From contig DATLIX010000024.1 of the NCBI GenBank assembly GCA_035539215.1, positions 1-64,000 of the forward strand: DNA of 64,000 bases, written 5' to 3'. Position 1 is the stretch's first letter; each line of letters opens with the position of its first letter. A model generated the notes under the pieces. It was given only the letters and a program-made list of their open reading frames with translations. It did not search any database and was not told where the DNA came from. The stretch comes from Dongia_B sp035539215 (GTDB lineage: Bacteria > Pseudomonadota > Alphaproteobacteria > Dongiales > Dongiaceae). A program made the position numbers and the translations under genes. Below are positions 1-7,429 of the stretch, in pieces.

Positions 1-226
1 AGCGCATCGGCGAAGGTCGCGAGGTCCTGGGGGCGCCGGAACGGGAGCCATTCAGTAAGATTGGAGAGCCGCAATGCCGGATCGAGCTGGCGCAGCTGCC
101 GCATCACCTCCCTGGCCTCATCGTCGCGCCCGGCACGCGCATAGCAGGCGGCGAGGACGCTGATCGGAAAGGCATGATCCGACAGATGCCGCGATGCCTT
201 TTCCGCCCAGGACAAGGCGTCCTCCG
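1..226 (-). pseudogene. 3' fragment of a winged-helix/TPR regulator gene
   Basis: This stretch matches positions 7455-7680 in the same orientation without any indel. The only differences I count are a run at 15-20 and single bases at 60, 157, 174 and 186. The matching part is the C-terminal TPR portion of the intact regulator at 7430-9004. The match stops abruptly at 226, where the sequence becomes the start of an SDR gene. The left end runs into the window edge, so I cannot see whether the copy continues to the regulator's stop codon about 25 bases further on. It carries no start of its own, and the SDR start upstream reads into it in the wrong frame, so I regard it as a non-functional fragment. 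Confidence 0.8.
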
Positions 227-300
227 GTCACAACCGCTGTGCGCCCGGGCAGCGAGATCAGGTCGGTCAGCGAGCGATCTGAAACGTCGCTATAGGTCAT
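227..300 (-). pseudogene. 5' remnant of a short-chain dehydrogenase (SDR) gene
   Basis: Reading leftward from ATG at 300 gives about 25 codons ending in the residues GRTAVVTGG. That is the beta-1 strand and the first glycines of the SDR cofactor motif (normally TGxxxGIG). The coding sequence then runs into the regulator fragment out of frame and loses all SDR character. The remnant lies 73 bases downstream of the isochorismatase-like gene in the same orientation, so it was probably the fourth gene of the operon that starts at 2825. Only the N-terminus survives here. The rest may lie elsewhere in the genome if this is a rearrangement or an assembly join. Confidence 0.7.
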
Positions 301-373
301 TGTCTTGTCCTGAATGGAAACGAGTCGCTGGCCGAAGTACCCTGCGCTTCGGCCGGTATGACTGGGGTGTGGC

Positions 374-979
374 TCAGGAGATGCGGGCGCCTAGCGCCGG
401 GAACACGTCGCTGAACAGCAGGCCGATCAGCTGCTGACCGTCGGGCGTGGACCAATCCTGGGCGATCTCGGCCATCAGCGTGTTGGTGGCGGTGAGCACA
501 ACGCCGGCATCGTGCATGCGCTGGCGGGAGAAATCCTCGGACAGGTCGCCGGGCGAGCCCGAGGCATCCATTACCGCCTGCACGGCGAAGCCTTCGAGCG
601 CGGCGTCGATCGCCGGGAAGATCAGACAGACGTCGGTGGTCACGCCTGCCATGATCAGGTTCTTGCGACCGGTGGCGAGCACTGCATTGCGGAACGCCGG
701 GTAGGCCCAGGCGTTGACCACGCCGGGACGCTTGACCCGTGCAGCGTGCGCTTCGGGCAGGACCTGCGCGATCTCCGGGAGGATCGGACCCTGGGCGCGA
801 TCTTCCTGGCTGGAGGTGATCACAGTCGGCAGGTTCAAAATCTTCGCCATCTTAGCCAGCGCAATCGCCTGCTTGGCAGCGAGTTCGGTGTTGATATTCT
901 TGATCAGCTGCATCGTGCCGACCTGATGGTCGATCAGCAGCAACGCGGAGTTTTCGGCGGTGAATCGTTTCTGTGCCAT
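374..979 (-). CDS. isochorismatase-like (YcaC-type) cysteine hydrolase
   Basis: This 201-residue protein has the isochorismatase fold. Asp17 (LLLID), Lys83 (RVKRP) and Cys118 (GVTTDVC) form the expected Asp-Lys-Cys triad, and the cis-peptide motif GVTTD precedes the cysteine. Its length and the DHQVG start fit the YcaC-related branch, whose substrates are mostly unknown. A strong AAAGGAG sequence lies just upstream of ATG at 979. It follows the pirin gene by 24 bases, so the two are probably co-transcribed with the flavoprotein at 1749-2825. The substrate cannot be told from sequence. The genes are probably controlled by the divergent LysR at 2927. Confidence 0.9.
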   Translation of the reverse strand: MAQKRFTAENSALLLIDHQVGTMQLIKNINTELAAKQAIALAKMAKILNLPTVITSSQEDRAQGPILPEIAQVLPEAHAARVKRPGVVNAWAYPAFRNAVLATGRKNLIMAGVTTDVCLIFPAIDAALEGFAVQAVMDASGSPGDLSEDFSRQRMHDAGVVLTATNTLMAEIAQDWSTPDGQQLIGLLFSDVFPALGARIS

Positions 980-1003
980 GATAAAGCTCCTTTCTTTGGG
1001 AGA

Positions 1004-1738
1004 TTAGACAAGGGGAAGTGGCGAGCCGCTGAACAGCACGACCTTGGCGCTGCCCTGAGGCGATCTGAACGAAATGTCGCGCGGCGCATTCTGCGCGGGA
1101 AACACCGGAGCCTTGAGGTTCTCGCTGTCGAAGCGCTGGGCCGCCACCTCCACCGTGCCGAAGATCGGCATGGCGAACATGGAATGGCCCGCGGCGACAG
1201 GCACGGTCAGCTCGACTCCCTCCTCCAGCGAGATGTCGAGTAGCGTCACCTCGGTCGGCGGAGTCAGCGAGGAACGCGTGTCGCCATAGCGCCCCACCGG
1301 GACGCGGATCTTGGTGCCGGGCAGTTGTATAACCGGCACATCCTGGGGTTCGATCGTCAGCGGGAACGGGGCGATGTTGCGCCGCGAGGGCGTGAGCCCG
1401 ACGAAGATCTGCAGCCCGTGGACCGTCTTGCCGGGTTCGGCCGGGACTTCCTCGTGCACCACGCCGTGACCGGCGGTGGTCCAATGCAGGCCACCCGGGC
1501 GGATCAGGTTGTCGGTGCCGATCGAATCGCGGTTGGCCATGCCCGTCTCGGAATCGAGCAGCAGGTAGGACACGGCCGACATGCCGGCATGAGGGTGCGG
1601 CGGAAAGGTCGGCCCGTTCATCCAGTAGTGATCGACCCCGAGGAACGGGGACAGCAACCCGGCCTCGCCCCGCAGACCGAAGGCCCGGAAATGACCGGCG
1701 TGGTTGGCGCGATAAAGCTGGGCGATGACGATGGACAT
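1004..1738 (-). CDS. pirin-family bicupin protein
   Basis: This is a 244-residue pirin. The N-terminal cupin carries the metal ligands His48 and His50 (in HPHAGM) and His95 and Glu97 (in HEEVP), which match the four iron ligands of characterised pirins. The second cupin domain covers roughly residues 130-244. Some family members act as quercetinases and others as redox sensors or co-regulators. Nothing here separates these roles. The gene starts 10 bases after the stop of the old yellow enzyme gene and precedes the isochorismatase-like hydrolase. This grouping with an OYE and an SDR under a LysR regulator looks like a response to reactive electrophiles or quinones, which is an inference from context. 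Confidence 0.9.
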   Translation of the reverse strand: MSIVIAQLYRANHAGHFRAFGLRGEAGLLSPFLGVDHYWMNGPTFPPHPHAGMSAVSYLLLDSETGMANRDSIGTDNLIRPGGLHWTTAGHGVVHEEVPAEPGKTVHGLQIFVGLTPSRRNIAPFPLTIEPQDVPVIQLPGTKIRVPVGRYGDTRSSLTPPTEVTLLDISLEEGVELTVPVAAGHSMFAMPIFGTVEVAAQRFDSENLKAPVFPAQNAPRDISFRSPQGSAKVVLFSGSPLPLV

Positions 1739-1748
1739 GGCGGTGGTC

Positions 1749-2825
1749 TCAGGCGGTGGTGCTGTCGCTCAAGGCGGGATAGTCGATGTAGCCCTTGGCG
1801 CCCGGCGAGTAGAACGTGTCCTTGTCCGGCGCATTGAGCGCGGCGCCCTGGCAGAAGCGCTCGGGCAGATCCGGGTTGGCCAGGAAGGCGCCGCCAAACA
1901 CGGTGGCATCGGCTTTGCCCTCGCTCAGGATGGCCTCGGCCTTGGCCTGGTCCAGGCCGCTGCCGATCAGGTAGGCGCCCTTGAAGCGCGGGCGCAGCAG
2001 CGCGTGGTAATCGACGCTGGTCGGACCGAACAGGGCGACGTGCAGGTAGGCCAGATTGAGGCCTCCCAACTGGTCGACCAGATAGGTGTAGGTGTCCTGC
2101 GGCGTGGCGTCGGAGACGCTGTTGAAGTTCATCTCCGGCGAAATCTTCAGGCCGACGCGATCGCCGCCCGCTTCTTCGACCATGGCCTCAAGGACCTCCA
2201 ACACGAAACGGGCGCGGTTGGCGACAGAGCCGCCGTAATCGTCCGTGCGCTGGTTGCTGCCCGACGACAGGAACTGCTCGGGCAGGTAGCCCGAAGCGCC
2301 GTGCAGCTCGACCCCATCGAAGCCGGCTTCCAGCGCTCGGCGGGTGGCGGTGCGATAGTCTTCGACGACGCCGGCAATCTCAGCCACGCTCAGTTCGTGC
2401 GGCACGACGTAGTCCTGCGGTCCGTTGGCGGTCCAGGACTGGCCGGCCGGCTTGATCGCCGACGGCGCCACGGGCAGCGCGCCGCCCGGCTGCATCGACG
2501 GATGCGAAACGCGCCCGCTGTGCATCAACTGCATGAAGATGCGGCCGCCCTTGGCATGCACGGCCTCGGTGACGTGTTTCCAGGCCGCGATCTGTGCATC
2601 GTTAATGATGCCCGGCGTGCGAACATAGCCCTTGCCCGTCGCCGAGGGATAGGCGCCCTCGCTGATGATCAGTCCGGCACCGGCACGCTGGGCGTAGTAG
2701 GTGATGACCGGTTCAGTCGGCACGCCGGTCTCGTCGTCGGCGCGCGAGCGGGTCATGGGGGCCATGACCAGGCGGTTCGGAAGGGTGTAGCGTCCAACAC
2801 GGACGGGCGTGAAAAGCGGGCTCAT
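1749..2825 (-). CDS. old yellow enzyme family alkene reductase
   Basis: A full-length 358-residue FMN-dependent ene reductase of the OYE/NemA family. The N-terminal MAPMTRSRA motif, the GRIFMQLMHSGR strand with Gln99, and the RTDDYGGS segment near residue 193 are all present. The substrate-binding pair is unusual: His175 is kept, but the partner, normally Asn or His (HxAN or HxAH), is Ser178. The proton-donor tyrosine equivalent, Tyr180, is kept. The enzyme would reduce activated C=C bonds such as those of quinones or enones with NAD(P)H. It is the first gene of a minus-strand operon, has a GAGGAAA ribosome site, and diverges from a LysR gene. Confidence 0.93.
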   Translation of the reverse strand: MSPLFTPVRVGRYTLPNRLVMAPMTRSRADDETGVPTEPVITYYAQRAGAGLIISEGAYPSATGKGYVRTPGIINDAQIAAWKHVTEAVHAKGGRIFMQLMHSGRVSHPSMQPGGALPVAPSAIKPAGQSWTANGPQDYVVPHELSVAEIAGVVEDYRTATRRALEAGFDGVELHGASGYLPEQFLSSGSNQRTDDYGGSVANRARFVLEVLEAMVEEAGGDRVGLKISPEMNFNSVSDATPQDTYTYLVDQLGGLNLAYLHVALFGPTSVDYHALLRPRFKGAYLIGSGLDQAKAEAILSEGKADATVFGGAFLANPDLPERFCQGAALNAPDKDTFYSPGAKGYIDYPALSDSTTA

Positions 2826-2898
2826 GATGATTTCCTCGGGTTGACGATGGAGGGAACATCGGCCTCATTTGATTTGGAATAAATGGGGAAATTTGGAT

Positions 2899-2926
2899 AA
2901 CATTGCTCCACCAATGGAGCAGTGTT
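2899..2926 (+). promoter_or_regulatory. inverted repeat overlapping the LysR ribosome site
   Basis: Two 11-base arms (AACATTGCTCC and GGAGCAGTGTT) match in 10 of 11 positions around a 6-base spacer and end directly before the LysR ATG at 2927. The right arm contains the only Shine-Dalgarno-like GGAG. The repeat lies between the LysR gene and the divergent OYE operon. It could be the LysR operator, an RNA hairpin that hides the ribosome site, or both. Confidence 0.55.
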
Positions 2927-3805
2927 ATGGAACAATTTTTGAATGACATGGCCTTGTTCGTCGAGGTCGTCAAAGCCAAGGGTTTCCGCGGCGCCGCCGA
3001 GGTGATCGGGATGCCGAATTCGACGTTGTCGCGACGAATCAGCATGTTGGAGAAGGCCATTGGCCTGCGCCTGCTGCACCGCACGACACGCAAGGTCGAG
3101 TTGACCGAGGCTGGCCTGATTTATTTCGAGCGCTGCAAGCGCATCGTCGACGAGGCCAGGCTTGCGCACGAGCAACTAGGGGAAATGCTGGAACAGCCCA
3201 GTGGCGTGCTACGCGTTTCCTTGCCGGTGGATTTCGCCGTCACTTACTTGGCGCCGTTGATCGCCGAATTCGCCCGGCGCTACCCCGGCATTACCTTCGA
3301 TTTCGACCTGACCCCGCGGCGCGTCGATCTGGTCAGCGAACCCTTCGACGTGGCTATCCGCATGGGCGAGTCCGAGAACTCACAACTGATCGCGCGTCCG
3401 CTGGCCAGGCTCTCGACCTGCCTCTATGCCTCCCCGGACTATCTCGAACGTTCAGGGGAACCCGGCAAGCCCGACGATCTGACGCGGCACGAATGCCTTG
3501 GCATGTCGAAAATCAATATGTGGACACTGCACGACGGCGCACAAACGACCACGATCTCGGTGGGCAGCCGGTTCGTGCTCAACAATATCGGCATGATCCG
3601 GCGCCTGGCGACGCTCGGCATGGGCATCGTCCTGATGCCCGAGGAAATCGCTGCGGACGACCTCGCCAGCGGACGATTGCGTCGCTTGCTGCCGCAATGG
3701 CAAGGCAGTCCGACCCCGGTCTACGCCATTACCGAGACGCGCCTGCTTCCGGCGAAGACGCAGCGCTTCATCGAGTTTCTGCGTAAGCACCTGGGTCGGA
3801 CTTGA
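2927..3805 (+). CDS. LysR-family transcriptional regulator
   Basis: This is a 292-residue LysR protein. The winged helix-turn-helix covers residues 1-60 (GFRGAAEVIGMPNSTLSRRI is the HTH), and a substrate-binding domain starts near residue 90. I chose ATG at 2927 over the upstream TTG at 2903 because the protein then begins MEQFLND, as family members do, and GGAG lies 7 bases upstream. It is transcribed away from the OYE-pirin-isochorismatase operon, the usual arrangement for a LysR regulator of the neighbouring genes. The HTH and effector domain resemble the CrgA/AaeR-type LysR group found beside OYE genes. The inducer is unknown. Confidence 0.92.
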   Translation: MEQFLNDMALFVEVVKAKGFRGAAEVIGMPNSTLSRRISMLEKAIGLRLLHRTTRKVELTEAGLIYFERCKRIVDEARLAHEQLGEMLEQPSGVLRVSLPVDFAVTYLAPLIAEFARRYPGITFDFDLTPRRVDLVSEPFDVAIRMGESENSQLIARPLARLSTCLYASPDYLERSGEPGKPDDLTRHECLGMSKINMWTLHDGAQTTTISVGSRFVLNNIGMIRRLATLGMGIVLMPEEIAADDLASGRLRRLLPQWQGSPTPVYAITETRLLPAKTQRFIEFLRKHLGRT

Positions 3806-4447
3806 GGCGGTGTCCGCTCCACGGCGGCGCGATAGCGATGCCGTGCCAGCGGTTCAATCCGGCTTTCGCAAGGCTCCGAACGCGGTGTCGACCTGAAGTC
3901 CACCGATGCCCCTCTAAATCCCCCAGCTTCAGAATCCGGCTTTCAGTCACGCGCAGACGACGACGGGCCAGATCCGCCGCGGCGGATTCGAACCGCTTAT
4001 CGAGGATCCATTGGGTTCAAAGCCGGCGCCCTTGAAGGACGCGGTTTTGATGTCCGTGGAGGGGCCGTCTCGTTCCCAGGACCATTCTTCCGAAAACCCT
4101 CGCAACGGCCGTCAGCGCCGCCCTGAGCGGCTCGCCCTTCGGCCGCCCGAAATCCCCGGTCGATCAAAAAAAGGCGCTGCGGGGCTGACGCACCAAATGT
4201 GAAAACGCGTCGGGGATGACTCACGAAACCTGAAATAAGGAATCGCGAATTCTGAAAACACTTATTGAAATCATTGGATATTTTATGGTTAACAAAGCCA
4301 TCATTCTTGAAATCCGACAGCCCTTGTCGAATTACCCCGATCATGCGTTTTTGCGAGATTAATGAGTCTTCGGAACCGCGTCACGGAACGGCTGCCCGTC
4401 CCGGCCGGTCAACCTTGGCGGCCGGCAGGAAGGGCTAGCCCCTGGGA
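3806..4447. other. intergenic region, 642 bases
   Basis: No convincing gene. The part from about 4200 to 4360 is clearly richer in A and T than its surroundings and might hold promoter elements. A short tRNA T-loop-like stretch near 3985-4000 has no matching acceptor or anticodon arm. A 115-codon minus-strand ORF here lacks any recognisable feature. Confidence 0.5.
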
Positions 4448-5146
4448 CTATGGTAACCGGCGGCCCCCTTGCGCGGTTGCCACCAGTTCAACCAGATAGG
4501 CACCGCCATGGCGAATGGCTTCCTCGGACAGAGTCGGTCCCGCCAGGACGACCCCGCGCACATCGATACCGCGCGCAGCGAGTGAGGCTACGACATCGCG
4601 CATGCCGGCATGAGCTACACGTCCGGTGTCCAGGTATTCGATCAGCCGCACCTTGCCGGTAATTCCGACGCTCCCGGGCGCACTGGTCCCTCGCCCGCGG
4701 GCTCCTGGCAGCGGCAGCACCAATCGGGCGGCAAACGTGAGGGCGCCGGCGCAGTTCCAGCGCAACAGCAGATGCAAGGCGAGTGTCCCGCCATGGCCGA
4801 AGCCGACCAATACGAGCCGGCTCGCATCGAGCCGGTAAAAGCGCAGCTGTTGCTTGAGCTGGTGCGCCATGAGCTGCGTCCTGCGGTCAAGCGCCGCCGG
4901 TTCTGAGGTGGCATCACCAGGATACGTCGCTTGCAGCAGGAGACCGTCAGCGGGCGAGACGGTCGGCGCAACTTCCGTGAGCGCAGTAAACACCGTCATC
5001 GGTACGCTCGCCGTCCAGCGTGCCACCAATGAGGTCAGCGATAGGACGGAATCGCCGACATCCTGCAGCAGGACCACGAGCGCCTCATATGACTGCCCGG
5101 CATGTGGCGCCAGCCAATGCGCCTGGGAAAACTGTACCCACGTCAT
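4448..5146 (-). CDS. carboxylesterase-like alpha/beta-hydrolase, active-site serine lost
   Basis: This 232-residue protein has the outline of the YpfH/phospholipase-carboxylesterase family: strand LVLVGFGHGG followed by a helix, and a late segment resembling the acid- and histidine-bearing loops. The nucleophile elbow reads G115-F-G-H-G-G, so glycine stands where GFSQGG has the catalytic serine. The segments that normally supply the aspartate (HGxxD) and the histidine (GHE) are also unrecognisable (RVAHAGMRD and AGPTLSEE). The frame is otherwise intact over its full length, so it is either a non-catalytic homologue or a recently inactivated gene. The neighbours are the divergent spacer to the left and a convergently reading LysR tail to the right. 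Function is unknown. Confidence 0.7.
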   Translation of the reverse strand: MTWVQFSQAHWLAPHAGQSYEALVVLLQDVGDSVLSLTSLVARWTASVPMTVFTALTEVAPTVSPADGLLLQATYPGDATSEPAALDRRTQLMAHQLKQQLRFYRLDASRLVLVGFGHGGTLALHLLLRWNCAGALTFAARLVLPLPGARGRGTSAPGSVGITGKVRLIEYLDTGRVAHAGMRDVVASLAARGIDVRGVVLAGPTLSEEAIRHGGAYLVELVATAQGGRRLP

Positions 5147-5368
5147 GTGTCGCTCCTTGTCAAAAAGTGGGGGCGGAAGACGGGTGCAAACGACGGGTGG
5201 CGAACGACCGCGCGGTCAGAAAACCAGGTGGCAGTGAATTGCACCTGAAGCGGATTTACGTGCGGTTTCTGAAGGCGGCAAATAAATTGACGTCACCAGG
5301 ACATGCCCATGATGAATATGACGGGATGAATATGGCAGGATGAATTGCCGCGGGTGAGGATGGTGCGG

Positions 5369-6268
5369 CTACAGACTCTGCGTTACCGACGACACGACAT
5401 CACGGAGCCAGCAATGGGCCGGCTGGCGGTCCAGCCGTCGATGCCACAGCATGGTGGCGCGCACGGGCGGCGAATCATAGGGCGGCTCGCAGAGCTGCAG
5501 CGGGTGGCTCCGCACCAATTCCTGCGCGATCCTGCGGCTCAAAGTCGCGACCATGTCCGACTGAACCAGGATGGCCGCCGCCGAGAGAAAGGGCGCTTCC
5601 AGCGCGATGCGTCGTTCAAGGCCTTCCTTGCTGAGCCACCGGTCGATGAAACCGGTATCCTCGAGGCTGGAAGAGATCTCAAGATGAGGTAGAGCCGCGA
5701 AGGCTTTAGCCGACAGCTTGTGCTGGCTCGCCGGATGGCCGCGCCGCATCATCAAGACAAAGGGGTCTTCAAGCAGCGGCTTCATGGCAAAGCGCTCTCC
5801 CGGGCTGCCGGCACTGCTGAGCACGAGATCGAACTCGCCGCGGTCCAGCCGCTCGGCGAGGTCCAGGGTCCCGCTCGGGCGCAAATCGAGATGGACCGCC
5901 GGCGCCGCAGCCGATACCGCGGCCACCAGCGGCGGGACGATGACCACCGCCGCGTAATTGTTAACGGCGATGGTAAAGCGCCGGTCTGCCAAGGCCGGAT
6001 CGAACGATGCGGGCTCCAGGGCAAGCTGCATCTCGTTGAGTGCGTTGCGCAGCGGCACAGCAAGCGCCTCGGCACGGGGCGTCGGCGCCATACCTTCGGG
6101 CGTGCGGATGAACAGCTCGTCCTTGAGCATGTGGCGCAGCCGCGTCAAGGCGTGGCTCATCGCCGGCTGGCTGAGCCCAATGCGGCTGCCGGCGCGGGTG
6201 ACGTTACGCTCCTGCATGACCGCATCGAACACGATCAGCAGATTGAGATCGATAGCGCCCCAATTCAT
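5369..6268 (-). CDS. LysR-family transcriptional regulator (NodD/PbpR-like branch)
   Basis: This is a LysR regulator of 299 residues. It begins MNWGAIDLNLLIVFDAV, the hallmark start of the LysR subgroup that includes NodD-like and LeuO-like proteins. The HTH is around residues 18-37 (NVTRAGSRIGLSQPAMSHAL), and a periplasmic-binding-like effector domain covers about 90-299. I chose ATG at 6268 because the upstream extension (to 6349) has no conserved residues. It diverges from the small exported protein gene at 6401. A T-N11-A sequence lies between them at 6293-6307, so it may control that gene. The effector is unknown. Confidence 0.9.
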   Translation of the reverse strand: MNWGAIDLNLLIVFDAVMQERNVTRAGSRIGLSQPAMSHALTRLRHMLKDELFIRTPEGMAPTPRAEALAVPLRNALNEMQLALEPASFDPALADRRFTIAVNNYAAVVIVPPLVAAVSAAAPAVHLDLRPSGTLDLAERLDRGEFDLVLSSAGSPGERFAMKPLLEDPFVLMMRRGHPASQHKLSAKAFAALPHLEISSSLEDTGFIDRWLSKEGLERRIALEAPFLSAAAILVQSDMVATLSRRIAQELVRSHPLQLCEPPYDSPPVRATMLWHRRLDRQPAHCWLRDVVSSVTQSL

Positions 6269-6292
6269 GACGAACATATATCCGTGACGAGA

Positions 6293-6307
6293 ATGCATTT
6301 CAAGCAT
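6293..6307. promoter_or_regulatory. possible LysR box (T-N11-A)
   Basis: The sequence ATGC-N7-GCAT is a 15-base inverted repeat of the T-N11-A type bound by LysR proteins. It sits 25 bases upstream of the LysR start at 6268 and about 95 bases upstream of the small exported protein. Short sites of this kind arise often by chance. Confidence 0.3.
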
Positions 6308-6400
6308 GTGGCCCGGATGACTACGTCCTCTCTGCGGAGATTGATCCACACCGCAGGAAGCCGCCGGTCGAGGCGGCCTGAACCAAAAGGAGATTTTCCG

Positions 6401-6643
6401 ATGAAAAGCGTATCAGCCATCTGTTTTGCTTTGGCCACCGTCGTCACCGGCAGCGCCCTGTCAGCGGCTCCCAGCTATGCCCAGACGTATTCGCCCGATC
6501 AGCAGGTCTGTGGCTCCGATGTATCCTGGGGTGGCCCCAACTGCACCACCACGTCATCGCACAAGATGGGCGAGCACAATCACGACTTTCATGACCGCGC
6601 CCGCGCAGACGATCACTCCCGATCGGATGGGCGCGCGCAGTAA
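6401..6643 (+). CDS. small exported protein with histidine- and acid-rich tail
   Basis: An 80-residue protein starting at ATG 6401, with AAAGGAG 9 bases upstream. Residues 1-27 form a clear Sec signal peptide (MKSVSAICFALATVV core, cleavage after PSYA). The mature part of about 53 residues has two cysteines (VCGSD and NCTT) that could form a disulfide. The tail is rich in His, Asp and Arg (GEHNHDFHDRARADDH). I do not recognise a family. The tail could bind metal, and the LysR gene next to it may regulate it. Both points are inference. Confidence 0.65.
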   Translation: MKSVSAICFALATVVTGSALSAAPSYAQTYSPDQQVCGSDVSWGGPNCTTTSSHKMGEHNHDFHDRARADDHSRSDGRAQ

Positions 6644-6674
6644 GCCGATCACACCGACACTGCGCTAACGCTGT

Positions 6675-6708
6675 GAGGCAGCGTATGGTCCGAGCCATAC
6701 ACTGCCTC
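6675..6708 (+). terminator. hairpin after the small exported protein gene
   Basis: GAGGCAG and GTATGG pair with CCATAC and CTGCCTC around a 6-base loop, with one mismatch. There is no long T run after it, so termination would be weak or factor-assisted. Confidence 0.45.
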
Positions 6709-6892
6709 GCTGCCATAGCAAGCCTCGCGGCGTAAAGACGTCATGTGAAAGTAAGGGTGAAGCGTGAATCATCCTGTTCCGGCAACATCCGCACCAGTGC
6801 ATGACGAAGGTCCCGCATCACATGCGTGCAGTGACCTGACGCGCCCCTGACATATGCCGCGACATTACTTTTCGTAAAAAAAGAGACCGGCC

Positions 6893-7219
6893 ATGCTTAC
6901 CGAAACAAATCACCTCAACCTTCATGCCGCCAAGCGTGTGCTGATGGCTGTGGCATTGGCATCTGCAGTGTCTTTGACGGCCTGGGCCAATCGCGCACAG
7001 GCGGCGGATGATACAAGCTTCGGCCAATTGTCAGCGGCGGCTTGCAGCCGCGCGTTACCGGCCTTGGAGCAAGCCGGCTACAGTGCTCTGACGGGGCACT
7101 TGCAAGCGCTGAAAGCGCTTGAGGCATGCGACATACGCCTGGGCCTCAGTGAGAAAGCCGATTTTACCCGCTGGCAGATCTATGAAGACTTGGAGCGTGG
7201 TCATCCAAGTGACGAATGA
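6893..7219 (+). CDS. hypothetical exported protein
   Basis: This 108-residue protein has an N-terminal signal peptide: a positive start, a hydrophobic core MAVALASAVSLTAW near residues 17-30 and an AQA-A cleavage site near residue 37. The mature part of about 70 residues is mostly helical and has two cysteines (AACSRAL and EACDIRL). I do not recognise a family. An AAAAAGAGA sequence lies 6 bases before ATG at 6893. A start at the internal ATG (residue 17) would give a more standard signal peptide. The gene stands alone between the hairpin at 6675 and the 3' end of the convergent regulator. Confidence 0.6.
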   Translation: MLTETNHLNLHAAKRVLMAVALASAVSLTAWANRAQAADDTSFGQLSAAACSRALPALEQAGYSALTGHLQALKALEACDIRLGLSEKADFTRWQIYEDLERGHPSDE

Positions 7220-7220
7220 G

Positions 7221-7258
7221 ATCAGCATTGACATCAGGTGTTGATATCAGGCGTTGAT
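7221..7258. repeat. short tandem 13-mers
   Basis: Two 13-base units (ATCAGGTGTTGAT and ATCAGGCGTTGAT) stand back to back at 7233-7258, preceded by a more diverged copy at 7221. They begin one base after the stop of the exported protein gene. Function unknown; replication slippage would explain them. Confidence 0.4.
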
Positions 7259-7429
7259 ATGGGGCCGGCCTGTTCAATGCTGCCGGTGCAGTGACACAGC
7301 GCGGCGGCCGGGCAGTGTACGGCCATGGGGCACGGAACCGCCACCTCCGGCGGCTATCGGCAAAGCGGTAGTCACCTTCATTGCCGGCGATCGCTTCCCG
7401 GTCACGTCGGCCCGGTCATGCCAGCCTCG

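Noticed and set aside
1..226. Insertion-sequence end as the cause of the junction at 226
   Set aside because: No inverted terminal repeat, target duplication or transposase is visible on either side of the junction.
512..2882. Long plus-strand open frames across the OYE, pirin and isochorismatase genes
   Set aside because: They are antisense to three genes with intact catalytic residues; their residues are Arg/Gly/His-rich as expected for shadows in GC-rich DNA.
3980..4002. tRNA-like T-loop (GGTTCGAATCC-type) on the minus strand
   Set aside because: The T-arm is only partly paired. No acceptor stem, D-arm or anticodon stem fits upstream at the right spacing.
3997..4344. 115-codon minus-strand frame in the spacer after the LysR gene
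   Set aside because: No ribosome site and no family pattern; the last half is Pro/Arg-rich shadow-like sequence.
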